The position numbers were made by a program, and so were the translations under genes. Below are positions 33,758 through 45,165 of a DNA stretch of 64,000 nucleotides, piece by piece. The notes beneath the pieces were generated by a model, which saw nothing but the letters and a program-made list of their open reading frames with translations, was not told the origin of the DNA and searched no databases. The stretch is taken from the NCBI GenBank assembly GCA_019915135.1, contig JAHLMK010000039.1, forward strand, positions 1-64,000, written 5' to 3'. Within the stretch, counting starts at the first letter, position 1; every line of letters begins with the position of its first letter. Source of the stretch: Strobilurus pachycystidiatus. Its lineage: Eukaryota > Basidiomycota > Agaricomycetes > Agaricales > Physalacriaceae.

Positions 33758-35784
33758 CCAATGCTTAAAGGTTCACACCGATGAAGTTAGGCTAAAACGG
33801 GCCCAAGGGCCTATAAATTACGCGGATCGTGACTGGCTATGTACTACATCAAACTAATACAAGTACATACAAGAAACTAGATACAGTTACAGGGAGTGGA
33901 GGGTGGGGAAGCAGAAACAAAGGCAGAGCAAGCTAAACTGAGCACAGAAGCAAAATTGAGCTTGTAGCCTATGGAAAGTGGACTGGGGACACACCTGTGC
34001 ACAGAATCCCAAGTGCGACGCTATCAGGAAGCGTGGGAGCAGGCAGGGATTGGACACTGTGCACAAGATAAGGCATCAACTCAAAATCAAGTTGGATAAG
34101 CATACCAGTGACAATGGACAGCAGTGAAAGATCGAGTTAGATCTAGCTGTAGCAGACAGCAGGGAGGGCTAGAGACTGTCCAAAGCGTACACTGGTGAAA
34201 GGAGCATCAGTTCCTGTGAGCAGAACTGGAGGGACACTGTGTGGAAACCTTGCACAGCCAAAATGCGAAGATGAAGGCAGGAAGCAAGCTGCAACACAGT
34301 GGGGATCAAACTCGCAACTCTGGGGCGCCCTAGACCCAGCATCAGCTGACAGACAGCACTGGGCCTAGGCCAGATGATGACAGATTGATCCTGGGAAAGT
34401 GCGAAGTTATTCCATGTCACATGGCTGAGATATGGGTAACTTAACACATGGCATCAGAAGTGATCTTCTGGAAATGATTGACAGATGCTGTCATGATTGA
34501 CAGCTCCTGTGATCGGAGATAGCATCCCTAAGTAGGGGAGATAGCCTTGAGGCTAGTAGGTCAAGAAAGGAAGTCAGTAGCATGAGGCTACATCTCCAAA
34601 AATGGAAATTACTCGCAAATGCATTTGAGCTCATTTGGAGAAAAGATGATACCACACATGGGCATGATGGTGTGACATGTCCATACTCATAGGATAAGTC
34701 CCGGACAACATGAGGGACATGAGAGTGCAATGAGCAACATGGTAGCTATGACCGATGTCTTGTGATTTGCGATTTACTGCCAAATGATTTTGAGCTCATT
34801 TGGAGAAAGTTGAGATACCACAATGAGAACACTGCTGCTCAGTGCCAGACTGTACTGAGTGAGCTCAGACAGTAGGAGCAGGCAGGGATTGGACACTGTG
34901 CACAAGATAAGGCATCAACTCGAAATCAAGTTGGATAAGCATACCAGTGACAATGGACAGCAGTGAAAGATCGAGTTAGATCTAGCTGTAGCAGACAGCA
35001 GGGAGGGCTAGAGACTGTCCAAAGCGTACACTGGTGAAAGGAGCATCAGTTCCTGTGAGCAGAACTGGAGGAACACTGTGTGCAAACCTTGCAGAGCCAA
35101 AATGCGAAGATGAAGGCAGGAAGCAAGCTGCAACACAGTGGGGATCAAACTCGCAACTCTGGGGCGCCCTAGACCCAGCATCAGCTGACAGACAGCACTG
35201 GGCCTAGGCCAGATGATGACAGATTGATCCTGGGAAAGTGCGAAGTTATTCCATGTCACATGGCTGAGATATGGGTAACTTAACACATGGCATCAGAAGT
35301 GATCTTCTGGAAATGATTGACAGATGCTGTCATGATTGACAGCTCCTGTGATCAGAGATAGCATCCCTAAGTTGGGGAGATAGCCTTGAGGCTAGTAGGT
35401 CAAGAAAGGAAGTCAGTAGCATGAGGCTACATCTCCAAAAATTCAAATTACTCGCAAATGCATTTGAGCTCATTTGGAGAAAAGATGATACCACACATGG
35501 GCATGATGGTGTGACATGTCCATACTCTCAGAATGGGTCCGGGACATCATGAGAGACATAAGGATGCAATCAGCAACATGGTAACTATGACCGATGTCTT
35601 GTGATTTGCAATTTACTGCCAAATGATTTTGAGCTCATTTGGAGAAAGTTGAGATACCACAATGAGAACACTGCTGCTCAGTGCCAGACTGTAGTGAGTG
35701 AGCTCAGACAGTATGAGAGAGTGTGTGAGAGATGCAGAGGCCTCTGAAAATGCTCCCTACCCTTGGAATCCGCTTTGACTTCGA
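33758..35784 (-). mobile_element. Solo DIRS element: B repeat plus two A+C repeats
   Basis: On the plus strand the order is B (33758-33841), the spacer TACTACATCAAAC..., C and a truncated A ending CAGACAGTA near 34876, then C and a complete A ending at 35784. This is exactly the B2-A2'-A2 block of the full-length element at 17753-25768 with its gypsy insertion removed, including the same internal truncation junction. All genes and the inner B repeat are missing. Recombination between A1 and A2 of a full-length element would produce this. No target duplication is visible at the ends. Confidence 0.85.
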
Positions 35785-36126
35785 GCTGCCAGGATCCAGA
35801 GAATCTCGGAAGAGATCTGGGAACACATAGCGTCATCAGTGATGCAGATGTACCGCACGTAGGAGCGCAGGACTGGCTGTTGCTCAAAAAGACTTCAAAG
35901 TTCTAGCCATCTGTTAGATTGCTCCAAAGAGGGTTTGATGTAGCGCACCTGTTGCGCTTTCTTGTTCAATCCTTACCTGCAGCCTCTTAAAGAAGAGACG
36001 TCGGTGTGCCACAGCGGACCAACAACGCAAAACAGAGGCCATTGTGCAAAAGACTATGTCAAGCTCCCAGTCGTGCGCCATGACCTGGAAAATCAAATTC
36101 AATACTTTGTTGGCCAGCGAGTTCAT
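35785..36126 (-). pseudogene. Upstream half of a putative F-box-like gene
   Basis: From an ATG at 36124-36126 the minus strand reads NKVLNLIFQVMAHDWELD, then a Val/Cys-poor variant of the F-box core and WSAVAHRRLFFKRLQ. A GTAAGG...CTAG intron can be placed at about 35965-35910. After it a segment reads FEQQPVLRSYVRYICITDD and ISSEILWILAA, like the post-F-box region of these proteins. It ends exactly at the solo DIRS. F-box proteins recruit substrates to SCF ubiquitin ligases. The match is by pattern only, and one frame discontinuity remains at the intron. Confidence 0.4.
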
Positions 36127-36401
36127 GCTGGCTAAAGTGTGAGGAGGTGCCCAGACTATACAAACCAGCGCAAATAAAGCAGCCGTCACGTGGACGTGTC
36201 CACCCCTGATTTTCCATGTAATAGAAATTAAGAATCCTTGTATCATGGGCTTGCGCACACAGTACTCTACACAACCACACCGCGCACCTCGACGTGATCC
36301 TCTTCTGTTGCCTCTCCTTCCACCTCCACCCATAACTCTGAAATGTCATGTGCGCCCGAGTCATCCCACCAAGACAGCTTTCAGTTCTCTGCCAGACAAT
36401 A

Positions 36402-36890
36402 TCAGTACGCTACCCATTTGACGGCACTGGCACTTACCACCGCCCCAACTGCTTCCTCTAACTCTTGCCCAATTGTTGACGGGTCCTCTCCTGACGAGCC
36501 TAACCAGGGCTTGCAGGAATTGTGCACTCCTGAATCATCCAATGCAGACGGTTGATAGATCTTGTCCAGGACGGACTGGTATACCACGCCGCCTTCTGAA
36601 TTCACTGCCCCAAGCGAGTGTGTTCCGTCTTGTCTGTCGACTAGAGAGCCGTCTGGTCCCGAAACTATGTCTTATAAAGGGGAAGAGGCCACAGCAGTTT
36701 CCACGAGATCTTTGCGCTCTAGCGTTGTTGACCTGCGCCTTTTTTGCCAGAGCGGGGAAGACGTATCCGATAACCGCTTCTTGAGAGCTGCGAGAATGAT
36801 GTTTTGCGAGGAATGATACATTGGACGGAATCTTGTACTTTGACGCAAGTCTGTCATCTTGATGGTCTGGGAAAAGTGGCGGTCACTCAA
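36402..36890 (-). pseudogene. Unknown protein frame with one in-frame TAA
   Basis: A minus-strand frame stays open from 36890 to 36402 apart from TAA at 36672-36674, which a CAA-to-TAA change would explain. The first part is basic (LKKRLSDTSSPLWQKRRRS), the second acidic and Gly/Ser-rich (DKIYQPSALDDSGVHNSCK, IGQELEEAVGAV) and runs into a GTAAGT splice donor. The first ATG is near 36857. I recognise no domain. It lies just upstream of the F-box-like segment on the same strand. Confidence 0.4.
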
Positions 36891-37482
36891 TAGTGGTCAC
36901 ATCACCCTTAGGCCAGAAGATCTGATACGTCACTTGTCTACAACTTGTCAACCCACAACACGCAAGTCCGCGTCTGAAGACATGAAGAGCGCCCAGGGCA
37001 GACCAATGTGTGATAAGAAAGAGACAATTGATGCACCCAGTTTGCGCCCCGGAGATCACAAGGTGAAATTAATTGACAAATGCAAGTACCAAAAGCGCTA
37101 ACTTGTATCGGAGGATAACAGTCCAAAGAGAATGACCGAAGAAGGAGATCCATTTTCTGAAGGGTGCGTGGTCCAACTATTTCACCTTGAGTTTGCTGAA
37201 TAAAGCCTCAACAGTAGTATCAATAAATATGCCCCCCGCCGCAAAGCGCAGACTGCGCAAATGACGACCGGTGGAAGCTGCCCAAGACCCCAACATTCAC
37301 TCCTGCCAGAGGCCGAGTCAAAATATGACTTCATCAGATCTTGAAGGGTTAATTTGAAGCAAACCTTGCCTTCCTTGTCGTCACCACCCAATACATACAA
37401 ACTGCTTTTGACCGTGAATCACCTTGTATGACATGTCTTCCTAGTTATATAGCATCACTGCCTGCCTATTGCTTTGAGTATT

Positions 37483-37845
37483 TTACTCCATATCGTGTTC
37501 ATACACAAAATTATATAGTCCTTCGATGAACATCTCAAAATAGTACTCGTCTGAGTCTTTAAATGCAGCCTTCAGTTTGGACGCAATGTCCAATCTTTCA
37601 TCCTTAATCAACACTGGCATATTTTCAGGATCGTAAATCATGGATTTTGAACATCACTCGCCATACTCAAACGCAAGCATAGCCAGATGCGCCATGCAGC
37701 TCACCCCCATATTGACGAGGACTTTGTCGTAACCTTCTAGTTTGTAGTTTTCAAGCCATACCTGGAGCTCGTCCTTTAACACCTCCGTGTTTTTTCCTAC
37801 CTTACTCTGGGCGTCCACTAGAATTTTCTCTAAAGATGTGGTCAA
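37483..37845 (-). pseudogene. Unknown 120-codon exon with one in-frame TGA
   Basis: The minus-strand frame reads SLEKILVDAQSKVGKNTEVL, VLVNMGVSCMAHLAMLAFEY, then TGA at 37654-37656, and continues in the same frame with MPVLIKDERLDIASKLKAAF and YYFEMFIEGLYNFVYEHD to TAA at 37483-37485. It is helical and charged. The first codon of the frame is TTG, so an upstream exon probably exists. An alternative is a 92-nt GTGAGC...CCAG intron removing the stop; in that case it could be intact. Family unknown. Confidence 0.4.
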
Positions 37846-38804
37846 GTTGGATTCTGGTCATTGCTGCAAATATATATCGATGGTGCGGGACTTGCTCTTG
37901 CCACTCATTGCTGCAATAAGTGCCTTGTGTAGACCTGGTGCCATTTATCAGTGTAGTGCAAAAGATTTGAACCGTACAAACTCACTCTCAATCTGATCGG
38001 GTCCAAACGAGTATGTGGTTTTGTTTTGTTTACACACCTCCCCTCAAACAAACTCTTTGATGGCTTTTCTGGCCTCAGCAACTGCCATTATCATGGTGGT
38101 CAAAGTTTGAGTAGCATTAAAGTTTAAATGTGATGAAGACGATGCTGTGAGATGTCTGCAATTAGAGCACAAGAATTCCCTGACTTGAAAGAGTGGCCAA
38201 AGTTACACGCTGCATTGGTCAATGTGCGCCTACTATATATGTATACCTGGGCGTATAATGTCCAAGTTGCCCTATCCTCCGATGATACCGTCCCGGTCAT
38301 CGTTATGGTATGCGTATGGCAACTTTGACAACGATGAGAGAACTGATAAGCAAGATATAGAGGACGCACTCAATCATGTTACAAAAGAAGCGCAAGGGGA
38401 GCTACGCCTCAGGAGAAATTCTGTAGACCTCGGTCAACGCCGTCAATAGAGGTCTCCAGCTGTCAAAAAAATGACTTTGTCAATGACTCCCATCGACCTC
38501 GCATTAACATCAGTAAACTCTGATGGACCTATGTCAACATGTACTGACCCGATTCATTTGTACATACACAGCAGCTACAGTAATGATAGCAATGGTAATA
38601 AAAGAATAAGTCAAAGTCCATTGCGAGGGAAAATAGCAAGTTTGGAGCAATAGCAAAGCATGATTGAGTCCGTTCCTTGTGCATTTCAAACAAGGTGCCG
38701 GCAAAGTAGCAAGCATTGAGGAAAGTGAGCGTATTGAGCCGTATTGAGCGCATTGTCTGCAAGTTTGTCAATTAGCCGCATACATCACAATATGTGCATA
38801 TGAT

Positions 38805-39170
38805 TTACTTCTTTATTTGCTTCCGATAATATTTCTGCAATTGTAAATCAGGCCATGTGGTACTGGAGACAAGAGAGGAACATACGTTACGCTCGGCTTG
38901 TGTGAGACCATTCCAGTAAGCATCAATATCTGCTTGTGTCCCGATCAAGTTCTGTTCTTTGCAGTCCCTACCGCATTGAGTTCTGTGGATCATAACATTA
39001 GCAGAGAACGACCAACACAATCTGAAGGACATACTTTAGGTTATCTGTTTTCCCAAATATGTATATCTTGACAGTAACCTTTCGCAGATTTTGCATGCGT
39101 ACTCGCAGTCTGAACCGGAGCAACGGTTTGAGATTATGCGGTAACCTGGGTTGATGTCATAATGTGCATG
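38805..39170 (-). pseudogene. Cys-rich, zinc-finger-like gene fragment
   Basis: On the minus strand a segment with closely spaced cysteines (RCSGSDCEYACKICER) is followed, in a shifted frame, by FGKTDNLK, the usual tip of a C2H2 finger. A GTATGT...CACAG intron with a CTAAT branch-like site follows, then TQCGRDCKEQNLIGTQADID and AYWNGLTQAERN. The end reads LQKYYRKQIKK. The frame change between the first two pieces makes a relic likely. A role in DNA binding is inferred only from the cysteine pattern. Confidence 0.35.
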
Positions 39171-39200
39171 AGCTGAGACTGTGCGTCCTAGCTTTTGATC

Positions 39201-39428
39201 ATGTCTACCATGGCAGCTGGCAGCAACATCTCAGCAGACAAGTCAGCAAAGATGTCAGGAGAAGGGGTGACAGAGGAAGCAGAGACGATGGCAGCTGAGA
39301 CAGAGACAATGGTAGGCAAAGCACAGTCACCGGTCGTTAAAGAAAAGGCGTCGATGGGCGAGACAGGCGCAATAACAGGCAAAGCAGAACCAGACCCGTT
39401 AACACAGGCCCGAGCAAGCAAGTTCTAA
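39201..39428 (+). CDS. Small low-complexity open frame, 75 aa
   Basis: The frame starts ATG TCT ACC ATG and encodes an Ala/Glu/Lys/Gly-rich, Ser/Thr-rich peptide with repeated TMAAETET- and GETGAITG-like segments. No domain, signal peptide or intron is obvious. It may not be translated. Confidence 0.2.
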   Translation: MSTMAAGSNISADKSAKMSGEGVTEEAETMAAETETMVGKAQSPVVKEKASMGETGAITGKAEPDPLTQARASKF

Positions 39429-41324
39429 GGCTGAATTGGATTAGCAGTCAATTTGGAGTGAGAAGGTAGTACGTACTGGCTGGAAGACTCTGTTAGCATA
39501 TATAAGGGTATGAATTCTGACGTACTTTGAGATTTTCCTTCAAAGTCAAAGATGAAATGACTGCCGATACGGGGGACACGGATGCTGGGAAGAGGACTGG
39601 AGATGCTGAGCGTGAGTACGTGAACAATTCGGCTTTTGATATCTATCGACGGAGAATCAGCAACATAACATATCATGTAATGGAGGTCAAGCTGACGTGC
39701 TGTGGGTTTCTCGGTGTGTTTTTCCTTCTTCTGCATGCCGTACTTTGTTGTTGTATGCAATCTATATATCATAGTCAGTTTGTTGACTACCTCAAATGAG
39801 ACATACCGCAACATAACGCTGAATTGCGTTGTAGCCTTCTGGTGGGCGGAGGCTCTCTTCCCATATTGTATGAACCTTGTGCTCATTTGGAAGACATAGG
39901 CCGCCACAACGTTCTATCTCCACGTCCTCTGGTTGAATAGAGGTAGTATCCACATCTCGGCACGCAATGTATGAGATGAATGCAGCAGCGTGAGCTCCTG
40001 ATAAGGGTGTCCCAAGTCCTTCTCAGGCGCGAAGAAGTAGATATCCATAATCAAGATTAATCGAACCTCGAGGAGCATAGACTTTGATAGGGTCAAGCCT
40101 TGGGATCTGTGAGTGTATTGGCCTGAGCACAAAGTAGAGTACGCTGCGCTAGGTTCGCAAAAGGGTTGGCATGTTGTCGGTCTCCATTGTGCAAGAGCAG
40201 CTGGAGAACCAACGTGACCTCTATCGCAATGTGAACGAGGGCATGCATGCATTGTGTGACAAAATTCAGACGGTGCTGATAGTAGAGGTGCTTCCAAGAA
40301 CGGCTTGGAGAAGGTTGTTATGCGCCGTCTGGAGTTTGTCATATTGTATGGAGTCCAGCAGCAATCACAGGCGCACATATCGGGTCGCTGCATCAAATCT
40401 GTGTGGGCATGATGGGAAGAGTTACGACTCGGCATGTGCCAATAGCATCTTATCCTGGCACCGTCATTTGAGGATACGTTGGCTGGCTGGTCCGCGACCT
40501 CTGAACCTAGGCTCGCACAGTGGCATAGGCCCAGGTCCACTCTTGTAGATAAAACGGCTGATTTCAGTGAGGAAGTCCGTCACCAAGAATTTACGACTCT
40601 GACTTTTTGCGCTAGTCTTCCAGATTGGCTTGTTTGAAGAGGGCGAGGAGGAAAGTCATAGCGTTACAGATATATGGCGTGACCCAGGTGCGTGTGTGGA
40701 TAAGGCAGGTTGGCACTCACTGACAGCACATTACATACAGGAGAGTTGTAGTGTCTTTCTCATCTTCTGTGAAAGAGGGAGAGAGGACGGAGCAAGACAC
40801 TGTGAAGGAGAGTGCGAGCGGAGCGAGTAGTCGACTGAGCGTGTCAAGTGAACGTCTGAACAACCGACTGGCGCGAGTGATTCAAGAGAGCGAGAGTGGT
40901 GAGGGCCGCAAACGTTTTGTCTGTATAGAGACTCATCAGACGGCAATGTCCTCGTCATTACACCACTGTGTTTGTCCCTGGCCTTTCGGTCAAATATCAA
41001 CTTCGGCGCAATCCATCCACTGGAACTCACCACGGATGAGCTCAATGGTTTCTGGATCCCATCTGTACACGGAAAGGCCCTTGTAGGCGGAACCGTCCTA
41101 TTCCATCGTGAACGGCACAGAATAACGGATAATACGGGTCTGCAGGGCAGTGCCGGAAGTATATTGGTGTGCACGCGTTCTATTTTACCTCGCTACAGAT
41201 GCTGCCATTACGCGTAGGAGGTGTCAACACGACAAATGTAGGTATACAGACAACGCAGTACGTATTGTTTCTATTTTATCCACATCCGACAGGAGAGACG
41301 CGAGAGACACGACCTATGGTCGCG
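39429..41324. other. Stretch without a confident gene
   Basis: Overlapping open frames exist on both strands (39914-40540 minus, 40171-40548 plus, 40751-41086 plus). The plus frame at 40171 begins MLSVSIVQEQLENQRDLYRN and looks more protein-like than the others, but I recognise none of them. Confidence 0.3.
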
Positions 41325-41696
41325 TCACGGCTCGACTGAGGGTGGGGAAAAACAATTCTCAACTGTTGTTATCTGGGCGATGTGAAAAGCATGCATGACA
41401 TCTAAGTTGTGGCGATTCAACTTGTCACCCAGCGCGCTTGGTTTTTTAAATGAAGCAAGGAATTGGAGGTCTGGAATGCTAGTCGCAGACTCTGTCCATG
41501 TTCTCTTCAAGTTGCGCCACTCTGGTCCAAATTCTACAGTGTCCCAGAGTGGGTTGTGAGTTAACTTGAGGACATATAATGGCGGGTCATCCACAATGAC
41601 AAGTAACATGTTGTTAACCAAGGCCCGAGGCCGTTCCGCTGCATAAGACACGACTCTTGCCTCATTGATACGTGCGAATGCCACCAGGGTTTTCAA
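41325..41696 (-). CDS. Unknown protein fragment
   Basis: The minus-strand frame reads VNNMLLVIVDDPPLYVLKLT, PLWDTVEFGPEWRNLKRTWT and NRHNLDVMHAFHIAQI. The amino-acid composition is typical of a folded protein and the frame is open for 123 codons. It ends head-to-head against the DNA polymerase delta relic. I do not recognise the family; it may be one exon of a larger decayed gene. Confidence 0.35.
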   Translation of the reverse strand: MKTLVAFARINEARVVSYAAERPRALVNNMLLVIVDDPPLYVLKLTHNPLWDTVEFGPEWRNLKRTWTESATSIPDLQFLASFKKPSALGDKLNRHNLDVMHAFHIAQITTVENCFSPPSVEP

Positions 41697-43500
41697 ATGC
41701 AGACTTGGAGCCTTTCCTCACATATCTCAATTTGCAACACCTTCCCCTTGATGACATTTCGCCAAAGTCTGTCTTCAGCGTCGAGATTGTCAAGCGCTAC
41801 CCGCTTGTTGGGTATCAGGCTGCCGCCAGCTTCATCAAGCTGGTGGCAGTCAACCAGAGTTGTCTGCAGGAAGTGCTAGATAAGTATGCAATCTCAACAT
41901 TTGTAAGCCGATACTGACCTGCCTCCACAAAGCATTCGGGGGAAGCGGTGTTGCTATAGGGGCATGGAGTGGCCCGGGGACACTTACAAAGGCGATATTG
42001 CATATGGACTAAGCTCGTATGTTGACTGCAATGTATGTGCTCCATGTCTTGTCGTGCGCCCGGGTTCACCTTTTTTCTGTCAAGATTGGTCCCATGGTGT
42101 GGATCAAGTTACCCGCTCTCAAGTACAACCTCGTTGATGACAACTGTTCACATTGTGGGATGGAGATCAGTGCCAGGCAGGTCGTATTGCATCTCGAATA
42201 TTTCTAATTGGCATCATTCTAAGTGGAACACCATCCAGGTTGTACAAGGAATGACAGGAATGGCGGCACTCCGCGTCCTCAGCTTTGATATTGAGTGCTA
42301 TGGACCACAAGGCAAATTTCTCCAGCCAGAGAGCGATTGTGTCATCCAGATTGGCAACCTGGTCTCTGTCTTTGGTGAGCCAGTACACGGGCCCCTCTAC
42401 ATGTATCCTACTTGAAACAAAAGATACAGGCCAGGACACCCCAGTCGTTTGACGGATCTTCAGTCTGGACTCATGTACTAATATTGCTGGCGCCCAGGTA
42501 TCAGCGTTCCACTTCAAATATACACTGTTGCTCCAATGGCTCCACTTTGTCAGACAGGTTGACTCCAATATTGTCGTCGGGTATAACAATTGCGGATTTG
42601 ATCTGCTCTACCTACTGCAGAGGGCACGTGCTCTTGGGCTGCATCAGTTTTTCCTAGGCCAATTGAGAGATGGGAGTGTAGAGTCGTTTGAGACCTTCCT
42701 TCCGGGACAGCGACTGCTTCTGTCCAGAAATGCGCACATTCAAGGTCGCCTGCAAATTGACCTTTACCGCCACACAAAGAGGTTTCACAATTGTCTGTCA
42801 AAATATAATCTAAGCTCCGTCTGTCTACATATCCTTAGTGACACTAAGGATGATGTAGCTGTTATCAAGATTTGACAACTCCACGCAACCTCTACGAATA
42901 CACGCAAGAGGTTGGCGCTCTACTGTCTCAAGGTGTGTCACGCGCACTTTGATTGAACGCTGCTCAACTTGAGAGGCACAGGACGCCTACCTACCCCTAC
43001 GTCTCTTCAAACGTGGCGACGTTTTTGAGAAGCTATGTGAAATATTAGCAGTATTTGGTCTTCTCCTCTGCTTTGTGTTGGAGAATGGCCAAGCTGTGAA
43101 GGTCTGGTCTTTGCTGTTAAGGCGGATGACGGCGGCGGGCTTTGTAGTGCCCGACACTCACATGAGAGGTGTGTGTGTGTGTGTCTTCAGGGCTCGACTG
43201 ATGCCTTCTCTTAGACGCACAACTGTACTGCGGTCTCACCGCTGCAGAGTGCAAGTCCATATGGATTTCCAGACCGGTCGTATCTGAAATACCAAACATC
43301 ATGCGGACATATAATGTGTGCCTCAGTATGTTGCTCTCCGAGCCCTTGCCCAATGCTGTAGAATTAGTCCCAGGAGGTGCGTCTTACCCTCGGTGACGGA
43401 ATTGTGCTGACTTTTGTGTTACAGTCTTTTTCTAACCCATGTCCGTACGCCAAGGCCTGGTTCCTCTGCTCTTGAACAATTTTTACCATCAACATTGCCA
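41672..43500 (+). pseudogene. POL3: Relic of DNA polymerase delta catalytic subunit (B-family), introns retained
   Basis: Segments follow the order of the Pol delta catalytic subunit (POL3/POLD1). N-terminal: GFSNADLEPFLTYL and FIKLVAVNQSCLQEV; near 42000 YKGDIAYGLSSYVD. Exonuclease motif I: LRVLSFDIECYGPQGKFLQP (about 42268-42327), intact Asp and Glu. Exo II region: VVGYNNCGFDLLYLLQRARA. Then GRLQIDLYRHTKRF and RKRLALYCLK, spliced by a GTGTGT...GCACAG intron to DAYLPLRLF, and ENGQAVKVWSLLL. Polymerase motif A is wrecked near 43260-43310 (DFQTGRI), and SVRQGLVPLLLN is the last match. In-frame TGA codons lie at 42450-42452 and 42873-42875, both explicable from CGA. GT-AG introns at conserved-looking places show that this came from a DNA-level duplication, not from mRNA. 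The real replicative gene must be elsewhere. Confidence 0.8.
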
Positions 43501-44614
43501 GACATCGATCGCTCTTTGGCACAAGACTATCCTTTCTCAGAGATCCGTTCTCAAGACGCGTCTGCGTGCATTATGGGTACGTGTTTCTGACATTTGTTTC
43601 GATCGATGCATCCAATGCCTTCTAAAAGGACTTAATATGCGCTGGCAATGACTGAGCAAGGATACTCATGTCCCTGACAATCATTTGTTGTTTGAGTTCT
43701 TCTTTGCACGTCTTGACTGGCGCATATGGAGATATTCTGTTTCTGCGATGGTTGACTCAACTGCGCACTCGACCAAATTACGGCATCAATTGCGGACGCT
43801 GAAGGATACAAGAATTGCTTTAAGGACAAATGGGACGTTTTCAACAATGATCAAGAAGACTGTTTCATGGATAATTTTTACGCATTTTGATATAATATTT
43901 TTTGTTCACTTAAAAATTTTGTGTTTGTGCACCATTGACCAACAAAAGATATTTGCGCCATTCATTGAACTTCTTTGTGAAAACTATCATTCAGAACTGC
44001 AGATAAGCCTTTTGCTGCCATCAATAAAAGCACTCAGCTGCCGACACTTTGACTGAGTCAGTACCAAAGAGATCCAGATTTCCAACCTGAAAAAAAAGAT
44101 GAAAATTGTCTATATATTATAAACTCTAGAGACAACCAACTGAAAGATGGTGTCAGGCTACCAAGAAGAAGAGTTGAGGCCACACAAGCTGAATTGATAA
44201 TACACATGATGGGGTGTATTGTCGTTATTCACAACAACCTGCAAATGGTGACTGTTTTTTCTTAAAAGTACAAGTCAAATAATGAGTTTTTTGCTCAGTG
44301 CAAAAGTGTGGGACAAACAAAAGCGGCGGTGAAGAAATGCCACGAGCGGCCACCCCGCTCATTGACAGTGGTCAAGACAATCTCCTCATAAGTGGAGATC
44401 CATATAACAGGGAGAAGTGCGTCTTCTTCTTCTTCTTCACGTGGCTGGAGAAATTGAACGTGAATCACGGTGATGTCGAAGGCAGAAAGACAACGACGAC
44501 TCATGTTGAACACCTGCACACTAACTTGTAAGACTACTGATACGTCGATGTTGGTGAATGTCTGCTCCGCTCCAAACATTAGTCTCATAGCTGTAAAATT
44601 TAGCTAAAGATTCA
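43501..44614. other. Intergenic, possibly the decayed 3' part of the polymerase relic
   Basis: I cannot recognise later polymerase motifs here. A GT microsatellite lies within the relic at about 43171-43183. Nothing else is supported. Confidence 0.35.
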
Positions 44615-45165
44615 TTGTTATAACAGTTGAATATTATGTCAAATGCACCGTTATAATGAGGCTTATGTAATCACATTTGTCAAAGAAATAAATTACTGCA
44701 TCTGGTTAAAATTAAACCTGTGATCTAGTAATAAAATAAGCCTTCTATGTTCATTTTAACTACTAAGTCATAAAAGCTTTTTTATAAGTCTTTCTTCTTC
44801 CTTTTTATCTCTATTTACATCAAGTATGGCACATTTTTAAATAACATATTTAGAGCTAGCAAGCTAGCTCTAAGCATTTAAAATCCATAATTTAATCCAA
44901 AATATACTTACACACAGAAAAACGTCTTTATCCCACCGAGCAAACCCCAACCTCACTCTAACCTAACCAGCTAACCAATTCCCTAATTTAACCTAACCTT
45001 CTAATCAATTCCTAACCTAACCAATAAGTATATACGACATAATATTGTTTTTTGATAAAGTACAAGTTCCTTTGACAAGTCGTGATTCATCTGTCAAATG
45101 TTCCCCGTTATAACGGGGCCCCGTTGTAACGATACTTTTGACATCAATTTTTAACCGTTATAACA
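44615..45165. mobile_element. Putative MITE with GTTATAAC-containing inverted repeats
   Basis: The left end (TGTTATAACAGTTGAATATT, then TGTCAAATGCACCGTTATAA) resembles the reverse complement of the right end (CTGTTATAACGGTTAAAAAT, then TGTCAAAAGTATCGTTACAA), giving imperfect inverted repeats of about 50 bp. The interior is AT-rich and non-coding, with a perfect hairpin near 44850-44875 (AGAGCTAGC-AA-GCTAGCTCT). Ends and target duplication are uncertain. Confidence 0.5.

Noticed and set aside
17336..35286. Recurring 79-aa and 92-aa open frames on both strands
   Set aside because: They recur only because they lie in the DIRS A repeat; frame and sequence are not conserved beyond the DNA identity, and they straddle the tRNA-like block.
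43171..43183. GT dinucleotide run as a functional element
   Set aside because: Short microsatellite within the polymerase relic; nothing else supports a role.
44940..45040. TAACC-rich tract (CTAACCTAACC) resembling an interstitial telomere repeat
   Set aside because: Units are irregular and interrupted and do not form a consistent CCCTAA array; it sits within an AT-rich putative MITE.
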